DNA from: Parachryseolinea silvisoli
GTDB taxonomy: Bacteria > Bacteroidota > Bacteroidia > Cytophagales > Cyclobacteriaceae
Assembly: GCF_021190955.1 (NCBI RefSeq)
Contig: NZ_JAIOAO010000001.1
Location: 186,001-250,000 of the forward strand
DNA length: 64,000 bases
Direction of reading: 5' to 3'
Positions 26,506-35,177 of the stretch are shown here, piece after piece. The translations under genes were made by a program, and so were the position numbers. The notes beneath the pieces were generated by a model. That model saw only the letters and a list, made by a program, of their open reading frames with translations, made no database searches and had not been told where the DNA came from. The stretch's first letter is position 1. Every line of letters begins with the position of its first letter.

Positions 26506-29442
26506 ATGAAGATGAAATTATTTATACCCCTTTTATGCACACTCCTGCTGTCGGTCGCAGCCCTTCCAGGCTTTGCGCAGACGAAGACCATTACCGGTAA
26601 AGTATATTCCACCGACGGTACGCCCTTGCCCGGGGTGAGTGTCATCATCAAGGGAAGCGCCGGCAAAGGCACACTGACCGATGCGCAGGGGCTCTATACA
26701 CTCGAGGCTACGCCGGAAGATGTACTGGTTTTTTCTTTTATCGGCCTGAAGTCAAAAGAGCTGCCGGTGGGAACAGGTTCTACTCTTGATGCCCCCATGG
26801 AAGAGTCGATGAACGAGCTTACCGAAATCGTGGTAACAGGCACTCGGAGCGTGGGGCGTACCGTGCTGGAAACACCAGTGCCGGTCGATGTGATTCCGAT
26901 CCAGGATATCATGGGTGAGCTCCCCCAGATCGACCTGGGTCAGATGCTGGCGATCCTGGCCCCGAGCTTTAACGCCGTCCGTTCGCAGGGAGGTGACCTC
27001 GACTCACACGTCGACCCCGCGCAGCTGCGCAACCTCGCTCCCAACCAAACGCTGGTGCTCGTGAACGGCAAGCGTCGTCATACGTCGGCCTTGCTGATTA
27101 CGTCGACCGCCGTCGGCAGTCCTTCTACCTCGGTCGACTTAATGACCATACCAGCCTCGGCTATTGAGAAGGTCGAGATCTTGCGCGACGGCGCGGCTGC
27201 ACAGTATGGCTCTGACGCAGTGGCCGGTGTAATTAACATCGTGTTAAAGAAAGGCACCGACAAGCTTACCGGCAGCTTTACGGGTGGTGGCTACCTGAAC
27301 TCGGGTGGTGATGCCGGTCCGCTCACCAACAAAGGAGATCCGGATGGATATAATTATCAGCTCACCGCCAATTACGGCTTTTCACTCGGGCCGAAAGGGT
27401 TCATCAACCTGTCGGGTGAGATCACCCAACGCCGCGCCACGCTGCGGCCGTTCGTAAACGACTGGGAGGTATACGATGGCTCCTACCTGAACAATACGCG
27501 CACGGATAAAACTGGCAACCCCATCATTACCAACCCCGAGCTCATTGCCGCCCAGGCCTCGGGCAATGAATCACTGGCCGCCACGCTTCAGACACAAGAG
27601 GGACTGATGGGCGCGCGTGGACTGTCTTTTGAAGATTATGCAGTCTATGCCGGTATGCCGGCCATTACACTCGGCAGCTTATTCTATAACTCCGAATATA
27701 CCATCGGCCCCAATACTACCTTCTATACCTTTGGCGGTCTGTCCTATAAATTCCTGGAAGGATACTCCTGTTACTTCCGGCGACCGGCACAAACAGATCG
27801 TTTTAACTATCTGCTCTACCCGAACGGCTTCCGGCCACAGATGACCTCAAACACCAGCGACTTCTCCAACACGGTCGGCATTCGCAGCAAAGCAGGACTC
27901 TTCAACATGGACTTCAGCAACACCTTTGGCCGCAACAAGATGCGCATCGGCATGGTGAATACGTTCAACGCCTCAATCGGCTCGAACTCGCCCGTGGAAA
28001 TGAACCTGGGCACACACCAGTTTACGCAGAACTCCACCAACCTCGACTTTTCGCATAACTTCAAAGAAGTCGCCAACGGCCTCAACATCGCCTTTGGTGC
28101 GGAGATGCGCGTGGAGAACTATAAGATCATCCACGGCCAGGAAGAAAGCTACACGTTTGGAGATGCCGGTGTATTGAAGATCACGGAAGACGGCTACCTG
28201 GTGGGTGCCGACGGCAAGCCATTGGAAAATGAAAAAGGTGAACCGATCGTCGACGCCAACGGTGACCCGTTGTGGGTACGACGCGGCGACGAGGTCGTGG
28301 TGAAGAATTTTGCTTCCAACTGCCAGTGCTTTGCCGGCTTCGGTCCCAAGAATGAGCGCGATGAATACCGCACCATGCTGGCGGCCTACGTTGACGCTGA
28401 ATTAGACCTGACGGAAGACCTGCTGATCGCCGGTGCTACGCGCGTCGAAAATTACTCTGACTTCGGTAGTGTCGTGACCGGCAAGATCGCCGCACGGTAT
28501 ACGGTGATGAAGAACCTTGCCATCCGGGCTTCGGCCTCTTCCGGCTTCCGCGCGCCGTCTTTACAAGAATTGAACTATACCCATACGGCAACAGCTTTCC
28601 TGCCCGATGCAAACGGTGTTCCGCAGCCAGTCGACAACACCACCTTCCCTACGAATAGTACCGCCGCGCGGGCCATTGGCATCAAGGAACTATCAGAGGA
28701 ACGTTCGACCAGCTATGGCGCCGGCCTGACATATCAGCCCATTCTGGGGCTTGAGCTTACCATCGATGCTTACCAGATCGATGTACGCGACCGGGTCTTC
28801 CGTACCAATACGTTCAATGCAACCGAAGTAGGTCACAATTATGAAGAGGTAATCGGCGTCGGCAGCGAAGCGCAGTTCTTCGTCAATGGTGCCAATGTAC
28901 GCTCGAAAGGCCTCGAGATGGTAGGAGCCTATACCACCAGCCTGACAGGCACCTCGCAGATCACGGTCAGCCTGGCATCCATCTTCAGCAAGAATGAGAT
29001 TACCAAACGTAAAATTATAGACCTGGATGTCGACAACCTGACCGACGAGGAGCTGGTAGAAAAATACCTGAACCGCCAGGTGATGGGGCAATTCGAAACG
29101 GGCACGCCGCGCACCAAGCTGATCGGATCGATCAACTATCGCGTCGGCAAACTTTCCACGATGTTACGCGGAACATATTTTGGAAAAGTTACCGAGCTTT
29201 CGATCGAAGGCGACGGTGCGGGAAATTACTGGGATCAAACGTTTTCGGCGCAAACTATATTTGACCTCAGCGTTAGCTACGATGTCAACCCCAATATCAA
29301 ATTATCCATAGGCGGTAATAATATACTCGATACTTATCCCGATATTATGCGTGCGGAGAACAGAGGATTCTACCTGTATTCCAACAATCAGCAAGGATCC
29401 AGCGGGGCGTATTATTATGGTCGTATCATGTTCAACTTCTAA
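26506..29442 (+). CDS. TonB-dependent outer-membrane receptor
   Basis: The 978-residue protein has a signal peptide cleaved near PGFA-QT, and a carboxypeptidase-regulatory-like domain (about 27-105, ITGKVYSTDGTPLPGVSVIIKG and FSFIGLKSKELPV). A TonB-box-like stretch (ELTEIVVTGTRS) follows, then a plug (LRNLAPNQTLVLVNGKRRH, EKVEILRDGAAAQYGSDAVAGVINIVLKK) and a barrel ending RIMFNF. No SusD partner follows, so it is a classic siderophore, cobalamin or small-ligand type receptor rather than SusC. It is followed directly by a lipoprotein gene (stop and next possible start overlap, TAATG). Confidence 0.95.
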   Translation: MKMKLFIPLLCTLLLSVAALPGFAQTKTITGKVYSTDGTPLPGVSVIIKGSAGKGTLTDAQGLYTLEATPEDVLVFSFIGLKSKELPVGTGSTLDAPMEESMNELTEIVVTGTRSVGRTVLETPVPVDVIPIQDIMGELPQIDLGQMLAILAPSFNAVRSQGGDLDSHVDPAQLRNLAPNQTLVLVNGKRRHTSALLITSTAVGSPSTSVDLMTIPASAIEKVEILRDGAAAQYGSDAVAGVINIVLKKGTDKLTGSFTGGGYLNSGGDAGPLTNKGDPDGYNYQLTANYGFSLGPKGFINLSGEITQRRATLRPFVNDWEVYDGSYLNNTRTDKTGNPIITNPELIAAQASGNESLAATLQTQEGLMGARGLSFEDYAVYAGMPAITLGSLFYNSEYTIGPNTTFYTFGGLSYKFLEGYSCYFRRPAQTDRFNYLLYPNGFRPQMTSNTSDFSNTVGIRSKAGLFNMDFSNTFGRNKMRIGMVNTFNASIGSNSPVEMNLGTHQFTQNSTNLDFSHNFKEVANGLNIAFGAEMRVENYKIIHGQEESYTFGDAGVLKITEDGYLVGADGKPLENEKGEPIVDANGDPLWVRRGDEVVVKNFASNCQCFAGFGPKNERDEYRTMLAAYVDAELDLTEDLLIAGATRVENYSDFGSVVTGKIAARYTVMKNLAIRASASSGFRAPSLQELNYTHTATAFLPDANGVPQPVDNTTFPTNSTAARAIGIKELSEERSTSYGAGLTYQPILGLELTIDAYQIDVRDRVFRTNTFNATEVGHNYEEVIGVGSEAQFFVNGANVRSKGLEMVGAYTTSLTGTSQITVSLASIFSKNEITKRKIIDLDVDNLTDEELVEKYLNRQVMGQFETGTPRTKLIGSINYRVGKLSTMLRGTYFGKVTELSIEGDGAGNYWDQTFSAQTIFDLSVSYDVNPNIKLSIGGNNILDTYPDIMRAENRGFYLYSNNQQGSSGAYYYGRIMFNF

Positions 29443-29456
29443 TGTGTATACTCACT

Positions 29457-29963
29457 ATGAAACCCATCTATATAAAACAATCTATCCTGATCCTGCTTGG
29501 TCTCTGCCTGATCATTACCCTGATTACTTCGTGCGAGCAGGAAGAGCTCGAGCCGGAAATGAATGTCGCCCCAGGCGGTGGCGCTGTTTCTACCTATAAG
29601 GCCTATACAATCGATGCCGCTCCCGGCAGCGAGGTAAGTGGCCGGGTTGTTTTCTGGCAGGATAATGCCGGCAATACACTTGTGCAGCTCTCGCTCAATA
29701 ATACAGAAGAGGGCACGTTGTACCCTTCCGCTATATTCGATGGTGCCGTGGCAGAAGCATCTGCCACCAAGCTCGAGCCGCTGTACGACATCGACGGTGC
29801 CACCGGATCGTTCAGTACATCGAAATTCTATATAATAAGCGATAAAGAATTCTTTGATTCCCTCGACACCTACGATGCACACGTGAGTGTGCTATTGGGT
29901 GATGACGTAGTCGCCACCGGCGATGTCGGCGTGAACGCAGCGCCGGTCGCAGTAGGCGAGTAA
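29457..29963 (+). CDS. CHRD-like lipoprotein downstream of the TonB receptor
   Basis: The protein of about 168 residues starts at ATG 29457 (MKPIYIKQSILILLGLC), with a lipobox LITSC and then EQEELEPE. An in-frame ATG at 29442 overlaps the receptor stop codon and would add five residues. The mature domain (GRVVFWQDNAGNTLVQLSLNN, YPSAIFDGA, YDAHVSVLLGDDVVATGDVG) resembles the CHRD beta domain found in many Bacteroidota lipoproteins. It is probably co-transcribed with the receptor and may act as its surface accessory, which is inference. The CHRD assignment is tentative. Confidence 0.6.
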   Translation: MKPIYIKQSILILLGLCLIITLITSCEQEELEPEMNVAPGGGAVSTYKAYTIDAAPGSEVSGRVVFWQDNAGNTLVQLSLNNTEEGTLYPSAIFDGAVAEASATKLEPLYDIDGATGSFSTSKFYIISDKEFFDSLDTYDAHVSVLLGDDVVATGDVGVNAAPVAVGE

Positions 29964-30008
29964 CTTTCTCTGAACATGACATCCTAAATCCACCTAAAAA
30001 AACAGAAC

Positions 30009-31193
30009 ATGACAACACCCGGTATTAGCAGAAGAGCATGGTTGAAACGCAGCACGGTAACGGCCGGCGGAATCTTTACAGGCATGGCGCTCTCCGAGTC
30101 GCTCCTGGCAAAGCCCGCCTTTGGTATGACACCGGTCAAAGGGAATTATCATCTGCTGGAGCAATATCACGTAGCGCCACCCGACATGGAAAATCTCAAG
30201 GCCCGTTTGCTGGCCAACGAGAATCCATGGGGTCCTTCCAAGAAAGCCGTTGCCGCCATCAGCCTGGCCGCTACCAAAGGCAACCGCTATGTATACAGCA
30301 GCTGCCTGAAGATGATTGAGATCGTGGCGGAAAAAGAAGGCGTCGCCAAAGAGAACATTCTGCTCGCACCGGGGTCCACCGATGTACTGGAGAAAGTGGC
30401 CTTTGCGCTTTGCCGGAACGGTGGCAACGTCATTTCTGCCGACCCCTCCTATATGTCACTGGTCAACACCGCCACCTCGATCGGGGCCACCTGGAAGAAT
30501 GTACCGCTGCGGGCCGACTATGCACACGACCTGACGTCCATGGCCGGCGCTGTCGATGCACAGACCAAACTGGTCTACATCTGCAATCCCAACAACCCGA
30601 CGGGTACACTCACACCGATCGCCGAGATCCAAACCTTCTGCCGCCAGGTAGCCTCGAAGGCGCCGATCTTTATCGACGAAGCCTACCTCGAGCTGCTCGA
30701 CGCACCGGAATCTCAAACCGCGGTGAGCCTGGTAAAAGAAGGCCACGATGTGATCATCAGCCGCACGTTCTCCAAGATCCATGGCATGGCCGGCCTGCGC
30801 ATTGGCTACATGATCGCCAAGCCCGAGCGGGTGAAGATGATCCAGGACCTTGTTCGTACCGAAATGGGCATCAGCGTAACGTCGCTCGAAGGCGCGTTGG
30901 CCAGCATGCAGGATACCGAATTCCAAATGTTCACACGCACCAATACTAAAAAGAACCGCGAGTATGTCTTCCAGGAACTAAAGAAAGCCGGGCTCAATCC
31001 CATCCCTTCGTATACCAGCTTTGTGTTGTTCCCGCTGCAAATGCCCGTCAAGCAAATGATGGACGGTATGCTGGCAAAGGGCGTGGGCATCCGTGGCTAT
31101 GATATTCATGGTAAGCCCTACGGGCGCGTGAGCATTGGTACGATGGATGAGCTCAAACTCTTTGTCAAGACGCTAAACGAAATCGTCAGCTAA
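30009..31193 (+). CDS. PLP-dependent aminotransferase with a twin-arginine signal
   Basis: The 394-residue fold-type I aminotransferase resembles histidinol-phosphate aminotransferase. It has LLANENPWGPSKKA at the start of the domain, YICNPNNPTGTLTP (190-203), FIDEAYLELL (221-230) and the PLP lysine Lys256 in SRTFSKIHGMAGLRIGY. The first 39 residues form a Tat signal (SRRAWLKRS with Arg8-Arg9, a Gly/Ala-rich hydrophobic stretch, then KPAFG), so the enzyme is predicted to be exported after folding with PLP. It lies 45 bp after the lipoprotein gene and may belong to the receptor operon. The substrate is unknown. Confidence 0.92.
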   Translation: MTTPGISRRAWLKRSTVTAGGIFTGMALSESLLAKPAFGMTPVKGNYHLLEQYHVAPPDMENLKARLLANENPWGPSKKAVAAISLAATKGNRYVYSSCLKMIEIVAEKEGVAKENILLAPGSTDVLEKVAFALCRNGGNVISADPSYMSLVNTATSIGATWKNVPLRADYAHDLTSMAGAVDAQTKLVYICNPNNPTGTLTPIAEIQTFCRQVASKAPIFIDEAYLELLDAPESQTAVSLVKEGHDVIISRTFSKIHGMAGLRIGYMIAKPERVKMIQDLVRTEMGISVTSLEGALASMQDTEFQMFTRTNTKKNREYVFQELKKAGLNPIPSYTSFVLFPLQMPVKQMMDGMLAKGVGIRGYDIHGKPYGRVSIGTMDELKLFVKTLNEIVS

Positions 31194-31225
31194 CAAACGC
31201 TGTACGGCCGGAGTACAATCCAACC

Positions 31226-31298
31226 GGAGAGGATCGTCTCCTGAAAAGGGGCGGCGGTAATAGCCGCCGCTCCGTCCAGGGAGCGCAGATACGCGCTC
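31226..31298 (+). other. Cluster of three stem-loops between the aminotransferase and AEC genes
   Basis: Three hairpins follow one another: GGAGA (31226-31230) with TCTCC (31237-31241); GCGGCGG (31251-31257) with CCGCCGC (31264-31270) and loop TAATAG; GAGCGC (31281-31286) with GCGCTC (31293-31298). None is followed by a strong T-run, though ATTATTTTTATC comes a little later. They may together end the upstream transcript. Confidence 0.45.
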
Positions 31299-31345
31299 AC
31301 CCGGATCATTATTTTTATCACCATTCGTTTGAGAAGATTTTACGC

Positions 31346-32455
31346 ATGAGCTCTGCCACCACCAAGACTATTTCGTTACTGCTGCTTATTCTCATCGGCT
31401 ACCTGTTCCGAAACAAGATCAGGAGCAAAGAGCAGCGCGACGGAATCAAAATATTGATCTTAAGCCTGGCCCTGCCGGCCACCATTTTTATCGCCTTGCT
31501 TCAGATCGATTTTAAATCCGACCTGATCATCATTCCCATTCTCTCGCTGGGCTTCAATATCATCATGCACTTGCTCATTGATAAGTTGCCCCTGCGGCCG
31601 GTATTCAACATCCCGGTGAATCAATATCGCACACTCATCATGCTCATACCCTCCCTGGCGCCGGGGCTTTCCTGTTTTCCGTTCATCATGGAATATAGCG
31701 GGCAGGGGCCCTTGGCGATGGCCGCCTTAGCCGACGTCGGGAACAAGGTCTTTGTACTCATCATCTCGTATACCATCGCCATGAAGTGGTACTATGAGAA
31801 TAATAAACATCATACCGCCAACGGCCGCAGCAAAGTGAAAGACCTGCTACTCTCCCTCGTGAACGAGCCGGTGAACATCGTGATTGTAACGGCATTGTTG
31901 ATGTTAGGGCTGGGGCTTGGCTATAACGCCTTTCCGGAGTTTATTCGATTGAGCGTTGACCGGCTGAGTGTCATGATGACGCCGCTGGTGCTTTTGTTCA
32001 TCGGCATGTCTATGCGGCTCACCTGGGAACAGGTGCGCACGATCTTTTCATTTCTGTTCTTTCGGTCGGGTATAGCGTACCTGATCAGCGGTGCGTTGCT
32101 GGTTCTTTTTCCCGTGAGTGACGTACCGACTATTCTGTTGATTGTGGTGTTTCCGCAGAGTGCCTGTAGTTTCTGGCCGTGTGCGCACATGGCGGCCGTG
32201 AGTAAGCTGGAGGCGAACAATGCCGTCAAGACATTCGATCAGGACTTCGCGATGAACGTGCTGGCGTGCTCGATGCCGTTTTCGGTCATTCAGATTCTCG
32301 CGATCTATGCTTCGGGTGATTTCTTTGCCGGGACGACGAATATATTTATTTGCTCGGGGGTGCTGCTGGTGCTGGCCGTAGTGACGACGGTCGTGTCGAC
32401 GCGGCTGTCGCAGGTATATCAGGAGGAACGCCGGGAGAATATGACGGCGTCGTGA
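31346..32455 (+). CDS. AEC family (auxin efflux carrier-like) permease
   Basis: The 369-residue protein has about ten hydrophobic helices in two halves, with LLLLILIGYLFRNKI at the start, LILSLALPATIFIALLQI, and a second half with IVIVTALLMLGLGLGYNAFP and VDRLSVMMTPLVLLFIGMSM. The late VVFPQSACSFWPCAHMAAV segment has the conserved helix-breaking character of this family. Such permeases carry organic acids or amino acids. It ends 22 bp from the convergent J-domain gene. No regulator is adjacent. Confidence 0.85.
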   Translation: MSSATTKTISLLLLILIGYLFRNKIRSKEQRDGIKILILSLALPATIFIALLQIDFKSDLIIIPILSLGFNIIMHLLIDKLPLRPVFNIPVNQYRTLIMLIPSLAPGLSCFPFIMEYSGQGPLAMAALADVGNKVFVLIISYTIAMKWYYENNKHHTANGRSKVKDLLLSLVNEPVNIVIVTALLMLGLGLGYNAFPEFIRLSVDRLSVMMTPLVLLFIGMSMRLTWEQVRTIFSFLFFRSGIAYLISGALLVLFPVSDVPTILLIVVFPQSACSFWPCAHMAAVSKLEANNAVKTFDQDFAMNVLACSMPFSVIQILAIYASGDFFAGTTNIFICSGVLLVLAVVTTVVSTRLSQVYQEERRENMTAS

Positions 32456-32477
32456 ATGGAACAAGTAAAGGGTTACA

Positions 32478-33188
32478 CTATAATTTTTCTTGCCTCGTCC
32501 GCTTCTTAAGCTGCACAATCTTCTGCTCAAACTGCTCGCGCAGCGCATCCATAAGCGCATCGCGATCGGGCGTAACCGCCAGCTGATAGCTCTGCGATTG
32601 AAGCAATTCCGCTAACGCAGCGTTCAGCTGTTCCTTTTTCCGCAGTAAGAAATTACGTGTGGCGTTTCCCGCCACATAGGCCGTATGCCGCAGCGGATGT
32701 TCTCCAAGAATATGCTCATGAAAATCGCGAAGCGCTTCCAGATCTCCGCGTTCATACAATTCGTTCAGATGCGTGGTCAATGCAGCCGCCTGCTTCCCCT
32801 CCGCTTCACTTGCCGCTGGAAATTTATCCGGATGTACCTGTACAATCGCCTCGCGGTACAACCGCTTCAACTCGGCAGGGTCGTCGCTATTCAACTCCTC
32901 CTCTTCCCTCCTCGTCCTCAATAAACCCTGCGGTTCCTGATAATTCTTTCCTCGCCGCTTCTGCTCCCGCCGCTTTTCTTTCTTGGCAGCCTTTTGTGCT
33001 TTATACACATCCGTCAATGCGCGCATTTGCCGTATCTGCTCGCCGAGCCGCGCACGTACGGTTTGTTCAAAGGCGTTGAGCGTAGCCTCCGCCTGTTGCA
33101 ACGCCGCCTCCAAACGCAGCACCTCCTGTTCCAGGCCATCGGCAGGGAGCTCGGAAGCATGCACGGAATGGATGGGCGGCGTGGACAT
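32478..33188 (-). CDS. Coiled-coil protein with a C-terminal-half J-domain
   Basis: The 236-residue cytoplasmic protein starts with a coiled coil (EQEVLRLEAALQQAEATLNAFEQTV) and a very basic linker (KAQKAAKKEKRREQKRRGK). A J-domain-like segment has LKRLYREAIVQVHPDKF, with HPD at 119-121. J-domains stimulate the ATPase of DnaK-type Hsp70. No zinc-finger or Gly/Phe region is present, so it is a specialised co-chaperone rather than DnaJ. It is the last gene of a four-gene reverse operon, 10 bp after ywbE. Confidence 0.85.
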   Translation of the reverse strand: MSTPPIHSVHASELPADGLEQEVLRLEAALQQAEATLNAFEQTVRARLGEQIRQMRALTDVYKAQKAAKKEKRREQKRRGKNYQEPQGLLRTRREEEELNSDDPAELKRLYREAIVQVHPDKFPAASEAEGKQAAALTTHLNELYERGDLEALRDFHEHILGEHPLRHTAYVAGNATRNFLLRKKEQLNAALAELLQSQSYQLAVTPDRDALMDALREQFEQKIVQLKKRTRQEKL

Positions 33189-33198
33189 GTTAATCAGC

Positions 33199-33393
33199 TT
33201 ATTCTAAAATCTCCTGTACGCGGCCGATCTGACCGTCTTGCAGGCGTACTTTGATGCCGCGGTGGTGTTTGGGAGCGGATGTCAGCAGGTCTTTGACGAT
33301 GCCTTCGGTGAGGGTGCCCGTCCGCTGGTCTTTCTTGAGGACGATCTTGACGTGGCTGCCGGGTTTGATGTTGGCGCGGATGGTTCCGTTCAT
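33199..33393 (-). CDS. ywbE: YwbE family small protein
   Basis: The 64-residue protein MNGTIRANIKPGSHVKIVLK followed by KDQRTGTLTEGIVKDLLTS and HHRGIKVRLQDGQIGRVQEI is a full-length YwbE, a small KOW/SH3-like fold common in Firmicutes and Bacteroidota. Its biochemical role is unknown. It lies between the asparagine-synthetase-like gene (21 bp) and the J-domain gene (10 bp). Confidence 0.92.
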   Translation of the reverse strand: MNGTIRANIKPGSHVKIVLKKDQRTGTLTEGIVKDLLTSAPKHHRGIKVRLQDGQIGRVQEILE

Positions 33394-33414
33394 GGCGTGC
33401 TTGTTGAGGTTGTT

Positions 33415-35175
33415 TTAGTGCTTCGCTTCGTACCGCCGGTATTTTTTGTTGAATACCTGCTGTAGCCAGATCTCCACCGTCACGGCCCCCATGACCTGTT
33501 TCATATAGTTATGTTTGCCCTGCACGTGTGGCTCCAGAAACTTCGTTACGTAATTATCCGACGTGTACTGAGCATACAATGCTGTTTTGGGATCGAGTAG
33601 CCGGCGGATTGCCGCGGCCGTTTCGGGTACCTTGATCCAATTGTATACATCCGTGTAGGACGTCGGAATGCCCAGCTTGTATTTTACCGCATATACCAGC
33701 TTGTTGTACTTCTTGCGCAGCGTGTACGCCAGTGTGGGGTGCTCCATGAGCGGCAGGCCGGACGAAGCGTTGGGTATGGTCTTGTAGAACGCCGGGTATT
33801 TGCGCAACAGGGCGCGGTAGTATACGCGGCTGTTAACGCGGTACTCGTCGGGTAAGGCGTATGACAGCTCCATCAGCTTGTTGTCCATAAACGGCACGCG
33901 CTGTGGTATGATCTTGGCGGCCTCCTCGGCACCCATGCCGATCATACGGCGGCCGCGGTTGTAGAACAGGTAGGGATCGACTTTGTCGAGATCGAAGAAG
34001 GAGTCGTTCAGGTCACACTGGGTATAGTAGGGACCATAATAATGTCTGGCGACTTCCGGATTAATGCGCTGACTCAGGAAGGTCTTGCCTTTTTTGCTAA
34101 GATAGGTACCACCGATCACGGCATCGCCGAGGAAGCCGCTCAGGTTCACATCCATCACGGCAGCGATCTTGTCCATGAGGTGCGAATAGTGCATGTGGTA
34201 CACGTTAAACATGCCGTCGGTCTTCCAGATGCCGCTGAAGCGTTGCTCCAGCCAGTGGTCGACATGCGTATCGTAGGCCACATGTGTAACGCCGGCCACG
34301 GCAACAACCTGTTTGGCTACCGCCACATCCGCGCTGCCTTCAATGCCAAAGGTATAGGTGGGTGGCTTCTGTTCGTGCACCGCGGCCAGGATGGCGCGGG
34401 AGTCCATGCCGCCACTCAATGCTACGCCGACGGTATAGCCGTCGTGAATCGCGCGTGACTTGTTGGCCTGGTCCAGCAGCATGCCCATTTCTTCGGCGGC
34501 TTCATCCAGCGTCAGGGTACGGGGCTTCATCGCGGCCCAGGTCCAGTACCGTTTCTGACGCAGGCTGTCGTCGTCCAGCGAGTAGGTGTACCACGTGGAC
34601 GGCGCGGCTACCCATACACCTTCGAACCAGGTTGTGTCGCCCAGGAAATGCTCCAGGTGCATAAAACTGTCGACCACGTCACGGCGTATGCGGGGTGTAA
34701 AGGGTTCGAGCTCGAGGAAACATTTTACTTCCGCCCCAAAGAGCAGGTGGCCCTGGCCGTGGTACAGATAGAACGGGCGCAGGCCGTAGCGATCAACCAG
34801 GATGTGCAGTTGCCGGCGGTCAGTATCGTACAACAAGGCGATGTATACACCATCTACGCGGGCCAGTAATTGCTCCAGGCGGCCGTCGCGATAGTGCTGC
34901 AAGAGCGTGTCGGCAAATACTTCGCCGGGGGCCGTTGCCAGTTCGGACTGGTTATAGATCTCACCGTCAACCCAAACGTGCAGGCCACCGGCTTGCGCAT
35001 GGTTTCGCGTGGTTTCTAAAAAGCCAAAGAACGACCGGTGTACGATCAGCGCACGGTCACTGTAGACAGGAGCCTCAGTAGCCTTCGGGGAATATACAGT
35101 CATTTGTGCCGCGCGGGCGACAGAAGCTTCGGTAACTGACAATGCACGACTACAGGCGCCTACAAATCCGGCCAT
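33415..35175 (-). CDS. Asparagine-synthetase-like enzyme without the glutaminase cysteine
   Basis: The 586-residue protein has the two-domain layout of class B asparagine synthetase. An N-terminal Ntn-like half (1-160, DGEIYNQSEL, VDGVYIALLYDTDRRQLHILVDRYGLRPFY) precedes an ATP-pyrophosphatase domain with SGGMDS at 254-259. The family needs Cys2 as nucleophile (MCGI), but here the protein begins MAGFVG, so residue 2 is Ala and glutamine hydrolysis should be lost. The enzyme could use free ammonia or another amine and form an amide on a non-standard substrate. Its partner 2 bp upstream is a polysaccharide flippase, which suggests modification of a surface glycan or its precursor. Confidence 0.85.
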   Translation of the reverse strand: MAGFVGACSRALSVTEASVARAAQMTVYSPKATEAPVYSDRALIVHRSFFGFLETTRNHAQAGGLHVWVDGEIYNQSELATAPGEVFADTLLQHYRDGRLEQLLARVDGVYIALLYDTDRRQLHILVDRYGLRPFYLYHGQGHLLFGAEVKCFLELEPFTPRIRRDVVDSFMHLEHFLGDTTWFEGVWVAAPSTWYTYSLDDDSLRQKRYWTWAAMKPRTLTLDEAAEEMGMLLDQANKSRAIHDGYTVGVALSGGMDSRAILAAVHEQKPPTYTFGIEGSADVAVAKQVVAVAGVTHVAYDTHVDHWLEQRFSGIWKTDGMFNVYHMHYSHLMDKIAAVMDVNLSGFLGDAVIGGTYLSKKGKTFLSQRINPEVARHYYGPYYTQCDLNDSFFDLDKVDPYLFYNRGRRMIGMGAEEAAKIIPQRVPFMDNKLMELSYALPDEYRVNSRVYYRALLRKYPAFYKTIPNASSGLPLMEHPTLAYTLRKKYNKLVYAVKYKLGIPTSYTDVYNWIKVPETAAAIRRLLDPKTALYAQYTSDNYVTKFLEPHVQGKHNYMKQVMGAVTVEIWLQQVFNKKYRRYEAKH

Positions 35176-35177
35176 CG

